Source: JBEEPE01 sp964489645 (lineage in GTDB: Bacteria > Verrucomicrobiota > Verrucomicrobiia > Chthoniobacterales > Chthoniobacteraceae). From it: DNA of 12,231 nt. Position numbers and translations under genes: made by a program. Below the pieces are notes generated by a model. It ran no database searches and was not told the origin of the DNA. It worked only from the letters and a program-made list of their open reading frames with translations. The stretch spans positions 1 through 12,231 of the forward strand of contig CAZAZT010000116.1 of the NCBI GenBank assembly GCA_964489645.1, read 5' to 3'. Every line of letters begins with the position of its first letter. Position 1 is the first letter of the stretch. This document shows positions 5,675 through 12,231 of the stretch, in pieces.

Positions 5675-7783
5675 TCAGTGGAACCCGAGCGCTTTTCCGG
5701 CGATTTGAACGAGCCATGCGCCGAGGAAGGCGAGGAGGGTCATGTAAACGAACTGGAAGGCGGGCCACGACCATGAGTTCGTTTCGCGGCGAACGATGGC
5801 AAGTGTGCTGATGCATTGCATGGCGAGGACGTAGAAAACCATCAAGCCGATGCACACCAGAGGCGTGTAGACGGGGGATCCGTCGGGACGGGTCTCTTTG
5901 CGCATGTCGGTGACAAGGAGATCGGTGTTGTTGTCGTCGGAGCTTTCGACGTTGTAGACGATGGCCATGGTGCCGACGAACACTTCTCGGGCGGCGAGCG
6001 AACTCACGAGGCCGATCCCGATTTTCCAATCGAAGCCGAGGGGTTGGATGACGGGTTCGATTGCTTTGCCGAGGCGCCCGGCGGTGCTGTGGGCGAGGGC
6101 TTCGGATTTGGGTGCGGAATCTGGGGCTTTGGGGTAGGTGGTTGCCGTCCAGATGAGAACGGAGAGGGCGAGGATGACGGTGCCAGCACGTTGGAGGAAG
6201 ACCTTGGCGCGATCGAACATGCGGAGGAGGACGTCGCGGATGGCCGGAACCCGGTAGGGCGGCATCTCGAGCAAGAGCATGGGGGTTTCACTGCGCAGAA
6301 GCGATCGTTTGAAGATCCAGGCCAGGACGAATGCGACGACGACACCGAGGCCGTACATTGCGAGGATGATCCCACTTTTTTCCCATGCAGAGGATTCAGG
6401 GAGGAGCAGGGCAATCATCAAGGAGTAGACCGGCAGGCGGGCTGAACAGCTCATGAGGGGTGCTATCAGAATGGTGACGAGACGATCTTTCCGGTTCTCG
6501 ACGGTGCGCGTGGCCATGATCCCTGGGATGGCGCATGCGAAGGAGCTCATGAGCGGGATGAACGATTTTCCGTGGAGGCCGACCTTGGACATGATGCGGT
6601 CCATGAGGAATGCGGCACGCGCCATGTATCCGCTGTCCTCCAGCAAGCCGAGGAAGAAGGTGAGGATCAGGATTTGCGGGAGGAAGACGACGACGCCGCC
6701 GACTCCAGCGAGGATACCGTCGGTGAGCAAGGATCGCAGGTCGGATTCGGGTAGCGCGTTGGATATTGCGTCGGCGAGGGCTTTTTGTCCGGCCTCGATG
6801 AGGTCCATGGGCCATTGGGCGATGGAGAAGATGCAGAAGAACATGGCGGCCATGGCCACGAAGAAGACGGGCCATCCCCAGAGGCGGTGGGTGAGGATGG
6901 AGTCCAAGCGATCGGACAGGGTGGGTTGGGTGCTTCGTGTTCCGGAAACGAAGGCGGCGAGCGCGGTGTGGATCCAATCGTACCTTGCTTTGGCGACGGC
7001 GGCGCTGACGTCGATGTCTGTTGAGGCCAGGGCGTTTTGCTCGGCTACCACGAGGGCTTTGAGTTCTGGAGCGGTTTGGAGTTGGTCGTTGAGAAGGTTT
7101 GGGGTTGCGGAGAGGAGGAGGAGGGCTTGTGAGCGGGCGATTCCTGATGGCAGGTTGAGTCGGGGGGCGGTTCTGGCGGCGGCATTTTCGAATGCGGCGG
7201 GCAGCGGCACTTTGAGGGAGGGGCGCGGTAGGACGGCGCGGGAGAGGGTTTGTCGGAGGGGGATGATGCCGTTGTTGCGATTGGCGACGGTGGTGACGAC
7301 GGGAACGCCGAGGAGTTGTTCGAGCTTTTCGCGGTCCACACGGATTCCGGCGCGTTCGGCGGCGTCGATCATGTTCAGGACGACGACGCAGGGGATGCCG
7401 AGTTCTAGGACTTGGCTGAGGAGGTAGAGGTTCCTATCGAGGTTGGAGGCGTCGAGGACGACGATGGCGACATCGGGGATGGGTTCGCCTGGGACGCGTC
7501 CGAAGAGGACATCCCGAGCGATTGCTTCGTCGGGGGAGCGCGCTTGGAGGCTGTAGCAGCCGGGGAGGTCGAGCAGGCGCATGAGTTCCCCGTGGGATCC
7601 ATAGAAGGTCCCCTCCTTTTTTTCTACGGTGACGCCGGGGTAGTTTCCGACCTTTTGGCGGAGTCCGGTGAGGGCATTGAAGAGGGAGGTTTTTCCGCAG
7701 TTCGGGTTTCCGATGACGGCGACGCGGCGCCAGACGTCGGAGGATATTGGGGAGACGGGGTGTGGTGAACTTTGGGATGACAC
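5675..7783 (-). CDS. feoB: ferrous iron transport protein B
   Basis: FeoB is the inner-membrane Fe(II) transporter with a cytoplasmic G-protein domain. The 702-aa product has G1 GNPNCGKTS (25-33), the G2 region GVTVEKKEG with Thr52, G3 DLPG (72-75) and G4 NMID (137-140). A helical linker follows, then many transmembrane segments from about residue 300. Conserved gate-region blocks are LLEDSGYMARAAFLMDR, FACAIPGIMATR (Phe415 onward, Cys417) and APLMSCSARLPVY. The start is a GTG. The frame hits the feoA stop five codons upstream, and no other start codon lies between, so GTG 7783 is the only possible start for a separate protein. It is 12 bases downstream of feoA and converges on plsC across a 16-base gap. 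Cys417 corresponds to the conserved cysteine of the usual GCNVPA-type motif, although the residues around it differ. Confidence 0.97.
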   Translation of the reverse strand: MSSQSSPHPVSPISSDVWRRVAVIGNPNCGKTSLFNALTGLRQKVGNYPGVTVEKKEGTFYGSHGELMRLLDLPGCYSLQARSPDEAIARDVLFGRVPGEPIPDVAIVVLDASNLDRNLYLLSQVLELGIPCVVVLNMIDAAERAGIRVDREKLEQLLGVPVVTTVANRNNGIIPLRQTLSRAVLPRPSLKVPLPAAFENAAARTAPRLNLPSGIARSQALLLLSATPNLLNDQLQTAPELKALVVAEQNALASTDIDVSAAVAKARYDWIHTALAAFVSGTRSTQPTLSDRLDSILTHRLWGWPVFFVAMAAMFFCIFSIAQWPMDLIEAGQKALADAISNALPESDLRSLLTDGILAGVGGVVVFLPQILILTFFLGLLEDSGYMARAAFLMDRIMSKVGLHGKSFIPLMSSFACAIPGIMATRTVENRKDRLVTILIAPLMSCSARLPVYSLMIALLLPESSAWEKSGIILAMYGLGVVVAFVLAWIFKRSLLRSETPMLLLEMPPYRVPAIRDVLLRMFDRAKVFLQRAGTVILALSVLIWTATTYPKAPDSAPKSEALAHSTAGRLGKAIEPVIQPLGFDWKIGIGLVSSLAAREVFVGTMAIVYNVESSDDNNTDLLVTDMRKETRPDGSPVYTPLVCIGLMVFYVLAMQCISTLAIVRRETNSWSWPAFQFVYMTLLAFLGAWLVQIAGKALGFH

Positions 7784-7795
7784 GTGCCTGGTGGG

Positions 7796-8038
7796 TCAGG
7801 TGGTTTGGGGGGTGACGAGGATCCCTTCGGCTTCGGCTTTTCGGAGGGAGAGGTTGTAGTTCCTGACACGGATTTCGAGGGGGTCGCCGAGCGGGGCGAA
7901 TCGGCGCACCTCGCAAGGGGTCCCTTCGGTGAGGCCGAGTTCGAGGAGGCGCTGCCGGATCTCGGGACTGAGGACGAATCCGGCGATGGTGGCGGATTCG
8001 CCGGGTTTCAGGGAGCTGAGAGGGACAGGGTTTGCCAT
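7796..8038 (-). CDS. feoA: ferrous iron transport protein A
   Basis: FeoA is a small cytoplasmic SH3-like protein that associates with FeoB and is needed for Fe(II) uptake. From the chosen ATG the product is 80 aa, the usual FeoA length. It contains PLSSLKPGESATIAGF, then LELGLTEGTPCEVRRFAPLGDPLEIRVR, then NLSLRKAEAEGI, all typical of the fold. An upstream in-frame ATG at 8098 would add 20 residues rich in Pro, Ser and His that do not fit the domain, so the shorter start is preferred. Neither start has a Shine-Dalgarno sequence. The gene directly precedes feoB in the same reading frame, separated by the TGA and four codons. It is divergent from nadK, and any iron-dependent control should lie in 8039-8183, though I see no convincing Fur box. 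Confidence 0.92.
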   Translation of the reverse strand: MANPVPLSSLKPGESATIAGFVLSPEIRQRLLELGLTEGTPCEVRRFAPLGDPLEIRVRNYNLSLRKAEAEGILVTPQTT

Positions 8039-8115
8039 GGAATCCGAGCGTGGTGGAGGGGGGCTGCTGGGTGTGGGATGTTCGTTCAAGCGCGGCATGG
8101 TATCAAGGCGCTTAT

Positions 8116-8136
8116 TGCGAAGGAATCTCAGTCGCA
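8116..8136. repeat. short inverted repeat in the feoA-nadK intergenic region
   Basis: TGCGA and TCGCA form perfect five-base arms separated by 11 bases, a spacing compatible with a dimeric helix-turn-helix regulator site. It sits between the divergent feoA and nadK genes. It does not resemble the Fur consensus. Arms this short can arise by chance in GC-rich DNA, so a regulatory role is only a possibility. Confidence 0.25.
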
Positions 8137-8183
8137 GGATGCGGGGTTGCGTTTGGGCAGGTTTTTGCGTGAGGTTGTGAGGG

Positions 8184-9041
8184 ATGCGAGTGGCGGTTTA
8201 TTTGAACTCGGGAAAGATGGCTGCTCCGGCGGCGGCGTTGGAGGTTGCGCGCTGTCTTCGCGCCATGGGAGCTGGGGTGGTGTTCGATGACGTTTCGGCG
8301 GAGAGTGTTGGTGAGCGCGGGGAGGGTGGGCTTTCGGAAGTGGTTCGTGGGGTGGATGCGGTGATGGTTTTGGGTGGGGATGGGACGATGTTGAGTTTGG
8401 TTCATGCGTTGGAGGGGAGTGCGCCGTTGTTGTGTGGGGTGAATTTGGGGACGTTGGGCTTTTTGGCGGGGTTTGGAGCGAGCGATTTAGCGGCTGCGGC
8501 TGCGGCGGTGGTGGGGGGCGGGTATCGGGTGAGTGAGCGTGCGTTGGTGCGGTTGCGGGTGATGTGTGGGGAGGAGGTTCGGTTTGATGGGACGGCGTTG
8601 AATGAGGTGGTGGTTTTCCGAGGGGACCACTCGCGGGTGATCCGTCTGGAGCTTTCGATCGGGGGGCACTCGGTGAGTGAGTACACCGCGGATGGACTGA
8701 TCATCTCGACGCCGACGGGTTCAACGGCTTATTCGATGAGTGCTGGTGGACCGATCCTTTCGCCGGAAGCGGCGGTGATGGTTGTGACTCCCATCTGTCC
8801 GCATGTTTTGATGAGTCGGAGTCTGGTGGTGGAGGATCGGCGCGAGATCTTGATCCGTCCGTTGGTGCAGGAGGCGGGGATGGCTGTGGCCTTGGATGGG
8901 CGGGAGCCTTTGATGTTGGGGGAAGGGGATTTGCTGATCGCGAGTCGCGCGGAATCGACGTTGCGGTTGGCGTTCCCGAAGGAATCGGATTTTTACGGGC
9001 GATTACGCACGAAACTTGGGTGGTCGGGATCGGTGGTGTGA
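8184..9041 (+). CDS. nadK: NAD kinase
   Basis: NadK phosphorylates NAD+ to NADP+ in the cytoplasm with ATP or polyphosphate. The 285-aa product has the family motifs in order. GGDGTM (64-69) binds the phosphate donor and NAD. NLGTLGFLAGF follows, then ALNEVVV, then the Gly-rich DGLIISTPTGSTAY block leading into SAGGPI. A segment with CPHVLMSRSLV completes the match. Length is normal for bacterial NadK. ATG 8184 fits the family start MRVAVYLNSGK. GAGG at 8171-8174 lies nine bases upstream, with further purines in between. It is divergent from feoA and converges on the phosphatase gene with a 12-base gap. The product supplies NADP(H) for biosynthesis, but there is no specific link to its neighbours. 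Confidence 0.97.
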   Translation: MRVAVYLNSGKMAAPAAALEVARCLRAMGAGVVFDDVSAESVGERGEGGLSEVVRGVDAVMVLGGDGTMLSLVHALEGSAPLLCGVNLGTLGFLAGFGASDLAAAAAAVVGGGYRVSERALVRLRVMCGEEVRFDGTALNEVVVFRGDHSRVIRLELSIGGHSVSEYTADGLIISTPTGSTAYSMSAGGPILSPEAAVMVVTPICPHVLMSRSLVVEDRREILIRPLVQEAGMAVALDGREPLMLGEGDLLIASRAESTLRLAFPKESDFYGRLRTKLGWSGSVV

Positions 9042-9053
9042 TTGGCGCGGCGA

Positions 9054-10076
9054 TCACGAGGCGCGGTGTCGCCACGAGAGATCTTGGAGTTTTTCAAAGG
9101 CGTGTAGGACGGTTCCATGGACATCGACATGACGCACGATGCACCGGTTCATGTTGAGGGAGAGGTGGGTGAAGCCGAGGATGCTCCGGAAGAAACGTGC
9201 GGGACGGTTGGCCGTTTGGAAGGGGCGTTGGTGGGCTCCGCCGCCGCCTGAGATGACGAAGCTGGTCGGGAGGCCTTCGATCTCGAGGTGTTGAAGGTCG
9301 TGGTCGTGTGCGGCGAGGTAGAAATGTGCTCGGTGTTTTCTGAGGCGCGGGCTGAGTGAGGCGATGAGTTCGCGGTGATCTCCGTGCATCCCGTTGGAGA
9401 ACACGGGGTGGTGTCCGACGACGAAGGTGAAGGCGCCGCGTGGGGATGCGAGTTGGCTATCGAGCCAGTCCCATTGAGCGGCTTCGTCCGTGGGGCTGAG
9501 GTGGAACGATTGGGGTGTTGACGGGTTTTGGACGGTTTCGAAGGGGTGAATGGATGGGAGGTTGGTATCAAGGAAGAGGAAGGTGGCCGTTTGGCCGAGG
9601 TCTTTCCGGTACCATTTTGAGGGCATGTGCCAGCGCGATTGGTGTTTGCGTGGGTAATCGAGTTGGGTTTCTGGACCATTGAGCCAGTCGAGGTAGTCGT
9701 GGTTCCCGAGGATGGCGGGGCAAGGGCCTGGGAACACCGAGGTGGGGTACATCGTTTCGAATCCCTTGAGCCAGCGTTCGGCTGTGATGCTGGTGAGGGG
9801 GCCGAGGTCACCGTAGAAGTTGTCGCCGAGGAGGATGAGCCAGTCGGGGGTGAAGCCATTTTTGGCAACGTAGCTTTGCATGGCCTCTGCGACTCGGGCT
9901 TGGGATGGATCATCGCTTCCAAAGTCGCCGATCAGGAGGATGTTCTGATCCGAGGGGGTGCCGCCACTTTTTGGAAGCGGGGTGTCGGCGCGGTTTGTGA
10001 GGAGGTTGAGTTGGAGTGCGGCGCTGGAGCAGAACACGCGGCGGAAGAACGAGCGACGTAGGATCGGATCGTGCAT
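9054..10076 (-). CDS. Tat-exported purple acid phosphatase-like metallophosphoesterase
   Basis: This is a predicted secreted phosphatase of the calcineurin-like superfamily, closest in pattern to tartrate-resistant (type 5) purple acid phosphatases. The 340-aa product has the metal ligands in order: GDFG (Asp51), GDNFY (Asp85 and Tyr88), GNHDY (Asn125), GHHPV (His222) and AHDHDLQH (His257 and His259). The tyrosine of GDNFY is the residue that gives purple acid phosphatases their Fe(III)-tyrosinate colour. The N terminus LRRSFFRR followed by a short hydrophobic stretch resembles a twin-arginine signal, suggesting export of the folded, metal-loaded enzyme. The substrate is probably a phosphomonoester but cannot be fixed. 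It is the last gene of a minus-strand run, 46 bases after the SDR gene. No Shine-Dalgarno precedes ATG 10076. Confidence 0.88.
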   Translation of the reverse strand: MHDPILRRSFFRRVFCSSAALQLNLLTNRADTPLPKSGGTPSDQNILLIGDFGSDDPSQARVAEAMQSYVAKNGFTPDWLILLGDNFYGDLGPLTSITAERWLKGFETMYPTSVFPGPCPAILGNHDYLDWLNGPETQLDYPRKHQSRWHMPSKWYRKDLGQTATFLFLDTNLPSIHPFETVQNPSTPQSFHLSPTDEAAQWDWLDSQLASPRGAFTFVVGHHPVFSNGMHGDHRELIASLSPRLRKHRAHFYLAAHDHDLQHLEIEGLPTSFVISGGGGAHQRPFQTANRPARFFRSILGFTHLSLNMNRCIVRHVDVHGTVLHAFEKLQDLSWRHRAS

Positions 10077-10122
10077 GGGAAGTGCGGCTGGCTCTGGGTT
10101 GCTCTGCTGTGATTGGGCGACT

Positions 10123-10875
10123 CTAGGAGTGCATCACCTGGCCTCCATCGATGTTGAGGGTTTGTCCGGTGATGTGTTTGGCGTGAGGCGAGGCGAGGAA
10201 AGTGGCCATGGCGGCGATTTCCTCCGGAGTTTGCCATTCGGCGATCGGGGCGATCCGGCGGAGTTTCTCTTTGCCCCAGGTCTCGAAGTCTTGCCGTTCC
10301 GACTCTGGGAGCAGGGCTTGTCCGGCTTGCCAAATGCGTTGGTTCAGAGGGGTTTGAACCATCCCTGGTGCGATGGCGTTCACGCGGATCCCATGGGCTG
10401 CGAGATCTTTCGCAGCGCACTTGGTGAAGCTGATGAGGCCCGCTTTCGCGGCACTGTAGGGTGGGTCGGTTTGTGAGCCGATCTGACCGGCGACTGACAC
10501 GAGGAACAGGATGGAACCGGAGCCGCGTTGGATCAGGCCGGGGGCGAAGGTGTGGGCGACGTTGACGGCGCCGACGAGGTTGATGTCGAGAACGCGGTGC
10601 CAATCGGAGGGGTGGAGATTCCAGAAGGGGAACCCGAACTTCCCGGAACCGGTTCCTACGCTGAAGACGACGTGATCGACGGGGCCGATTGATTGGGCGA
10701 ACCGTTCGACGGATCCGAGATCGCTGACATCGCATGCGTGGATGTTCGGACCGGTTGCAATGTCGGATCGGTGGACGGTGCATCCTTCTTCAGCGAACTG
10801 ATCTGCGATGCTTTTTCCGATCCCTGAGGCGGCGCCGAAGAGGGCGACGGTTTGGCCGTTGAGATGAAGGTCCAT
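10123..10875 (-). CDS. SDR family NAD(P)-dependent oxidoreductase
   Basis: This classical short-chain dehydrogenase/reductase of 250 aa has the cofactor motif GAASGIG (14-20) and the catalytic tetrad Asn99, Ser127, Tyr140 and Lys144 (YSAAK). It also has a VNAIAPGMVQTPL block and the C-terminal end GQTLNIDGGQVM. Asp38 after the second strand suggests a preference for NAD(H), which is an inference. The usual NNAG motif after strand 4 is replaced by FSVGTG (71-76), which is unusual. ATG 10875 (MDLHLNGQTVALFG) matches the family start. The open frame continues to 10992, but that stretch overlaps the preceding gene and has no domain. It begins 10 bases after the beta-propeller gene ends, so the two are probably co-transcribed. 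Its substrate is unknown; sugar, steroid-like and 3-oxoacyl substrates are all possible for this family. Confidence 0.9.
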   Translation of the reverse strand: MDLHLNGQTVALFGAASGIGKSIADQFAEEGCTVHRSDIATGPNIHACDVSDLGSVERFAQSIGPVDHVVFSVGTGSGKFGFPFWNLHPSDWHRVLDINLVGAVNVAHTFAPGLIQRGSGSILFLVSVAGQIGSQTDPPYSAAKAGLISFTKCAAKDLAAHGIRVNAIAPGMVQTPLNQRIWQAGQALLPESERQDFETWGKEKLRRIAPIAEWQTPEEIAAMATFLASPHAKHITGQTLNIDGGQVMHS

Positions 10876-10885
10876 GGAGGTGGGA

Positions 10886-12163
10886 TCATTCGCCGATGGC
10901 GGAGATGAACTCTTGGCGTGAGTCGCTGTTCTTCGCGTAACGGAGGTAGATGCGATTCCCGCAGATGGATGGTGACGAGAGGGATTCGTCACCGAGTCGG
11001 TTCTGCGAGAGAAGTTTGGATCCGGTCGGTGAGACCTGGATGACGGAGGTTGTTGATTGGAGGTTGGTGATGAAGATCCAGTCGCCGAGCATCACGGGAG
11101 ACGCATAGAAATCTCGATCGATTTTCTCTTTCCAGAGTTCGTCTCCGGTATCGGATTTGAAGCAGGCGAGGTGACCTGAATCGAGGGCAGCGTAGAGGTG
11201 ACCGTCGCGGATGAGCATGGAGGGCACGTAGACGCGCGTCGGGTTTTGCCAGGCGACGCGTCCGGATCCATCGGCTTCGATGGCGGCGAGGTGGTTCCGC
11301 GGGTAGCCGCCGCTGACGAAGACGCGTTTTCCGTCGGTGACTGCGGCGGTGACGCATTCTTCGGTGGACCCTTGGGTTTCCCAGAGTTTTTCTCCGGACA
11401 CGGGGTTGAAGCTCGAGATGAGATTGCAGCCGGAGAGGATCATCTGCGTTTTTCCTGCGGCGGTGACGATGGATGGGGTGGTGTAGTTCGGGAGAAGGGG
11501 TCTGGAGTGCGACCAGACGGGTTCACCGGTTTTCCGGTTGAGCGCGGCGATGCGTCCCCCGCCTTTGTTATCGGCATTGACGAGGACGAGTTCGCCGTGG
11601 ACGACGGGAGAGACGCCGAAGCCTTGATGCATCACGAAATCACAAACCTTTTGTTGCCAGAGGATTTTGCCGTTGAGATCGAGGGCGGTGGTGAAGATGG
11701 CTCCTTGGTTGGGGAAGTTGACATAGAGGCGTTCTCCGTCGCACGCGACGGCGGAGGTAGCGGGGCTGGAGAGACGATGTTTCCCTGAATCCAGGTGGCC
11801 CTTGTGGATGACGGATGACCACAACAGGTTGCCGTTCTTGCGGTTGAGGCAGAGGACGATCTGTTCTTCTGCGGAGGTGTCGGCAGTGGCGATGTAGAGG
11901 TGGTCGCCGACGACGGATGGAGAGCCGTGGCCGCGTCCACGGATGGGGGTGGTCCATCGCACGCCTGTGGTTTCGTTCCAAGTGCTTGGGATGGATTGTC
12001 CTGGAGCCGCTTGACCGTCGGCTGTCGGTCCGCGCCATCCTGGCCAATCGGCTTGGGGGGAGATGGGGGCGGATTGACTGGTGGCTGCGGTCCACGAGGC
12101 GACGAGGAGCGGGAGGGATTTTCGGCAAAGGGTGAGGAAAGGGGAGGTGTTGATTGCGCGCAT
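10886..12163 (-). CDS. secreted PQQ-binding-like beta-propeller repeat protein
   Basis: The 425-aa product starts with a signal peptide-like segment: basic residues (Arg14-Lys15), a hydrophobic core, then Ala/Ser-rich residues to about position 32. It is probably periplasmic or surface exposed. Just after it comes WPGWRGP (40-46), a landmark of PQQ-like propeller proteins common in Planctomycetes and Verrucomicrobia. The rest is a series of propeller blades with recurring patterns such as LNRKNGNLLW, LDLNGKILW, LNRKTGEPVW, FNPVSGEKLW and FKSDTGDELW. The fold resembles quinoprotein dehydrogenases and BamB, but there is no evident catalytic quinoprotein signature, so a binding or scaffold role is as likely as an enzyme. 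It is the first gene of the run with the SDR and the phosphatase. No Shine-Dalgarno precedes ATG 12163, and I recognise no promoter in bases 12164-12231. Confidence 0.9.
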   Translation of the reverse strand: MRAINTSPFLTLCRKSLPLLVASWTAATSQSAPISPQADWPGWRGPTADGQAAPGQSIPSTWNETTGVRWTTPIRGRGHGSPSVVGDHLYIATADTSAEEQIVLCLNRKNGNLLWSSVIHKGHLDSGKHRLSSPATSAVACDGERLYVNFPNQGAIFTTALDLNGKILWQQKVCDFVMHQGFGVSPVVHGELVLVNADNKGGGRIAALNRKTGEPVWSHSRPLLPNYTTPSIVTAAGKTQMILSGCNLISSFNPVSGEKLWETQGSTEECVTAAVTDGKRVFVSGGYPRNHLAAIEADGSGRVAWQNPTRVYVPSMLIRDGHLYAALDSGHLACFKSDTGDELWKEKIDRDFYASPVMLGDWIFITNLQSTTSVIQVSPTGSKLLSQNRLGDESLSSPSICGNRIYLRYAKNSDSRQEFISAIGE

Positions 12164-12231
12164 AGGTTGGGGGGTGTGGGAGGCTTTGAGCAGGTTGTGT
12201 ACGCTGCGGGGGTTCGGGAATGGGGGGATGG

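Noticed and set aside
5648..5678. CTGAG and CTCAG as a possible terminator stem between plsC and feoB
   Set aside because: The arms are only five bases, the loop is about 21 bases, and no T-tract follows on either strand.
5816..6445. 209-codon plus-strand open frame opposite the feoB C-terminal region
   Set aside because: It is Gly/Asp/Glu-rich with no recognisable fold and is antisense to the conserved membrane region of FeoB.
6453..7427. 324-codon plus-strand open frame opposite feoB
   Set aside because: It lies wholly inside feoB, which has complete G-protein and gate motifs; the plus-strand translation shows no domain.
8039..8098. Twenty-residue N-terminal extension of FeoA from ATG 8098
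   Set aside because: The added Pro/Ser-rich residues lie outside the FeoA fold, and the shorter form already has the usual length.
10876..10992. N-terminal extension of the SDR into the beta-propeller gene
   Set aside because: The 39 extra residues overlap the preceding gene and have no conserved pattern; the Rossmann fold starts right after ATG 10875.
12164..12231. G-runs at the right edge as a quadruplex or promoter
   Set aside because: Only three runs are closely spaced, the general G-skew explains them, and no -10/-35 pair could be recognised on the minus strand.

Overview
This window looks like a chromosomal housekeeping segment of a GC-rich bacterium. It is most likely a member of the Verrucomicrobiota. 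The clues are a secreted PQQ-like beta-propeller protein with a WPGWRGP start, the order tyrA-aroA-cmk-plsC, a Tat-type purple acid phosphatase, and few convincing Shine-Dalgarno sites. The phylum call is an inference from gene content, not a match to a known genome. The window is densely coding: the longest stretch without a gene is about 145 bases (8039-8183). I saw no rRNA, tRNA, CRISPR array, transposase or phage gene.

Layout. Bases 1-54 are six perfect copies of a 9-base repeat, possibly the in-frame tail of an upstream gene that ends in an ATGA overlap at 108-111. Next on the plus strand are a PhnP-like metallo-beta-lactamase-fold hydrolase (108-890) and a CDP-alcohol phosphatidyltransferase, probably PgsA (917-1609). 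A sufE-family gene lies on the minus strand (1631-2062). Its complement is also open on the plus strand, which falsely extends the next gene. A compact plus-strand operon follows: tyrA (2129-2989), aroA (3007-4359), cmk (4363-5022) and plsC (5038-5658), with gaps of 17, 3 and 15 bases. It joins prephenate and chorismate metabolism to nucleotide and phospholipid synthesis.

The ferrous iron genes feoA and feoB lie on the minus strand (8038 down to 5675). They are in the same reading frame and separated by a single TGA plus four codons. nadK (8184-9041) is transcribed divergently from feoA. The right end is a minus-strand cluster read from right to left: a secreted PQQ-like beta-propeller protein, an SDR oxidoreductase and a Tat-exported purple acid phosphatase-like enzyme.

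The most striking global property is strand asymmetry. The plus strand is G-rich and C-poor over genes of both orientations, so plus-strand genes have G-rich wobble positions and purine-rich start regions. All six minus-strand genes lack a clear Shine-Dalgarno sequence. I did not find a convincing new biological system. The best leads are the in-frame repeat tail at the left edge, the one-stop separation of FeoA and FeoB, the antisense overlap at sufE, and the replication-type skew.
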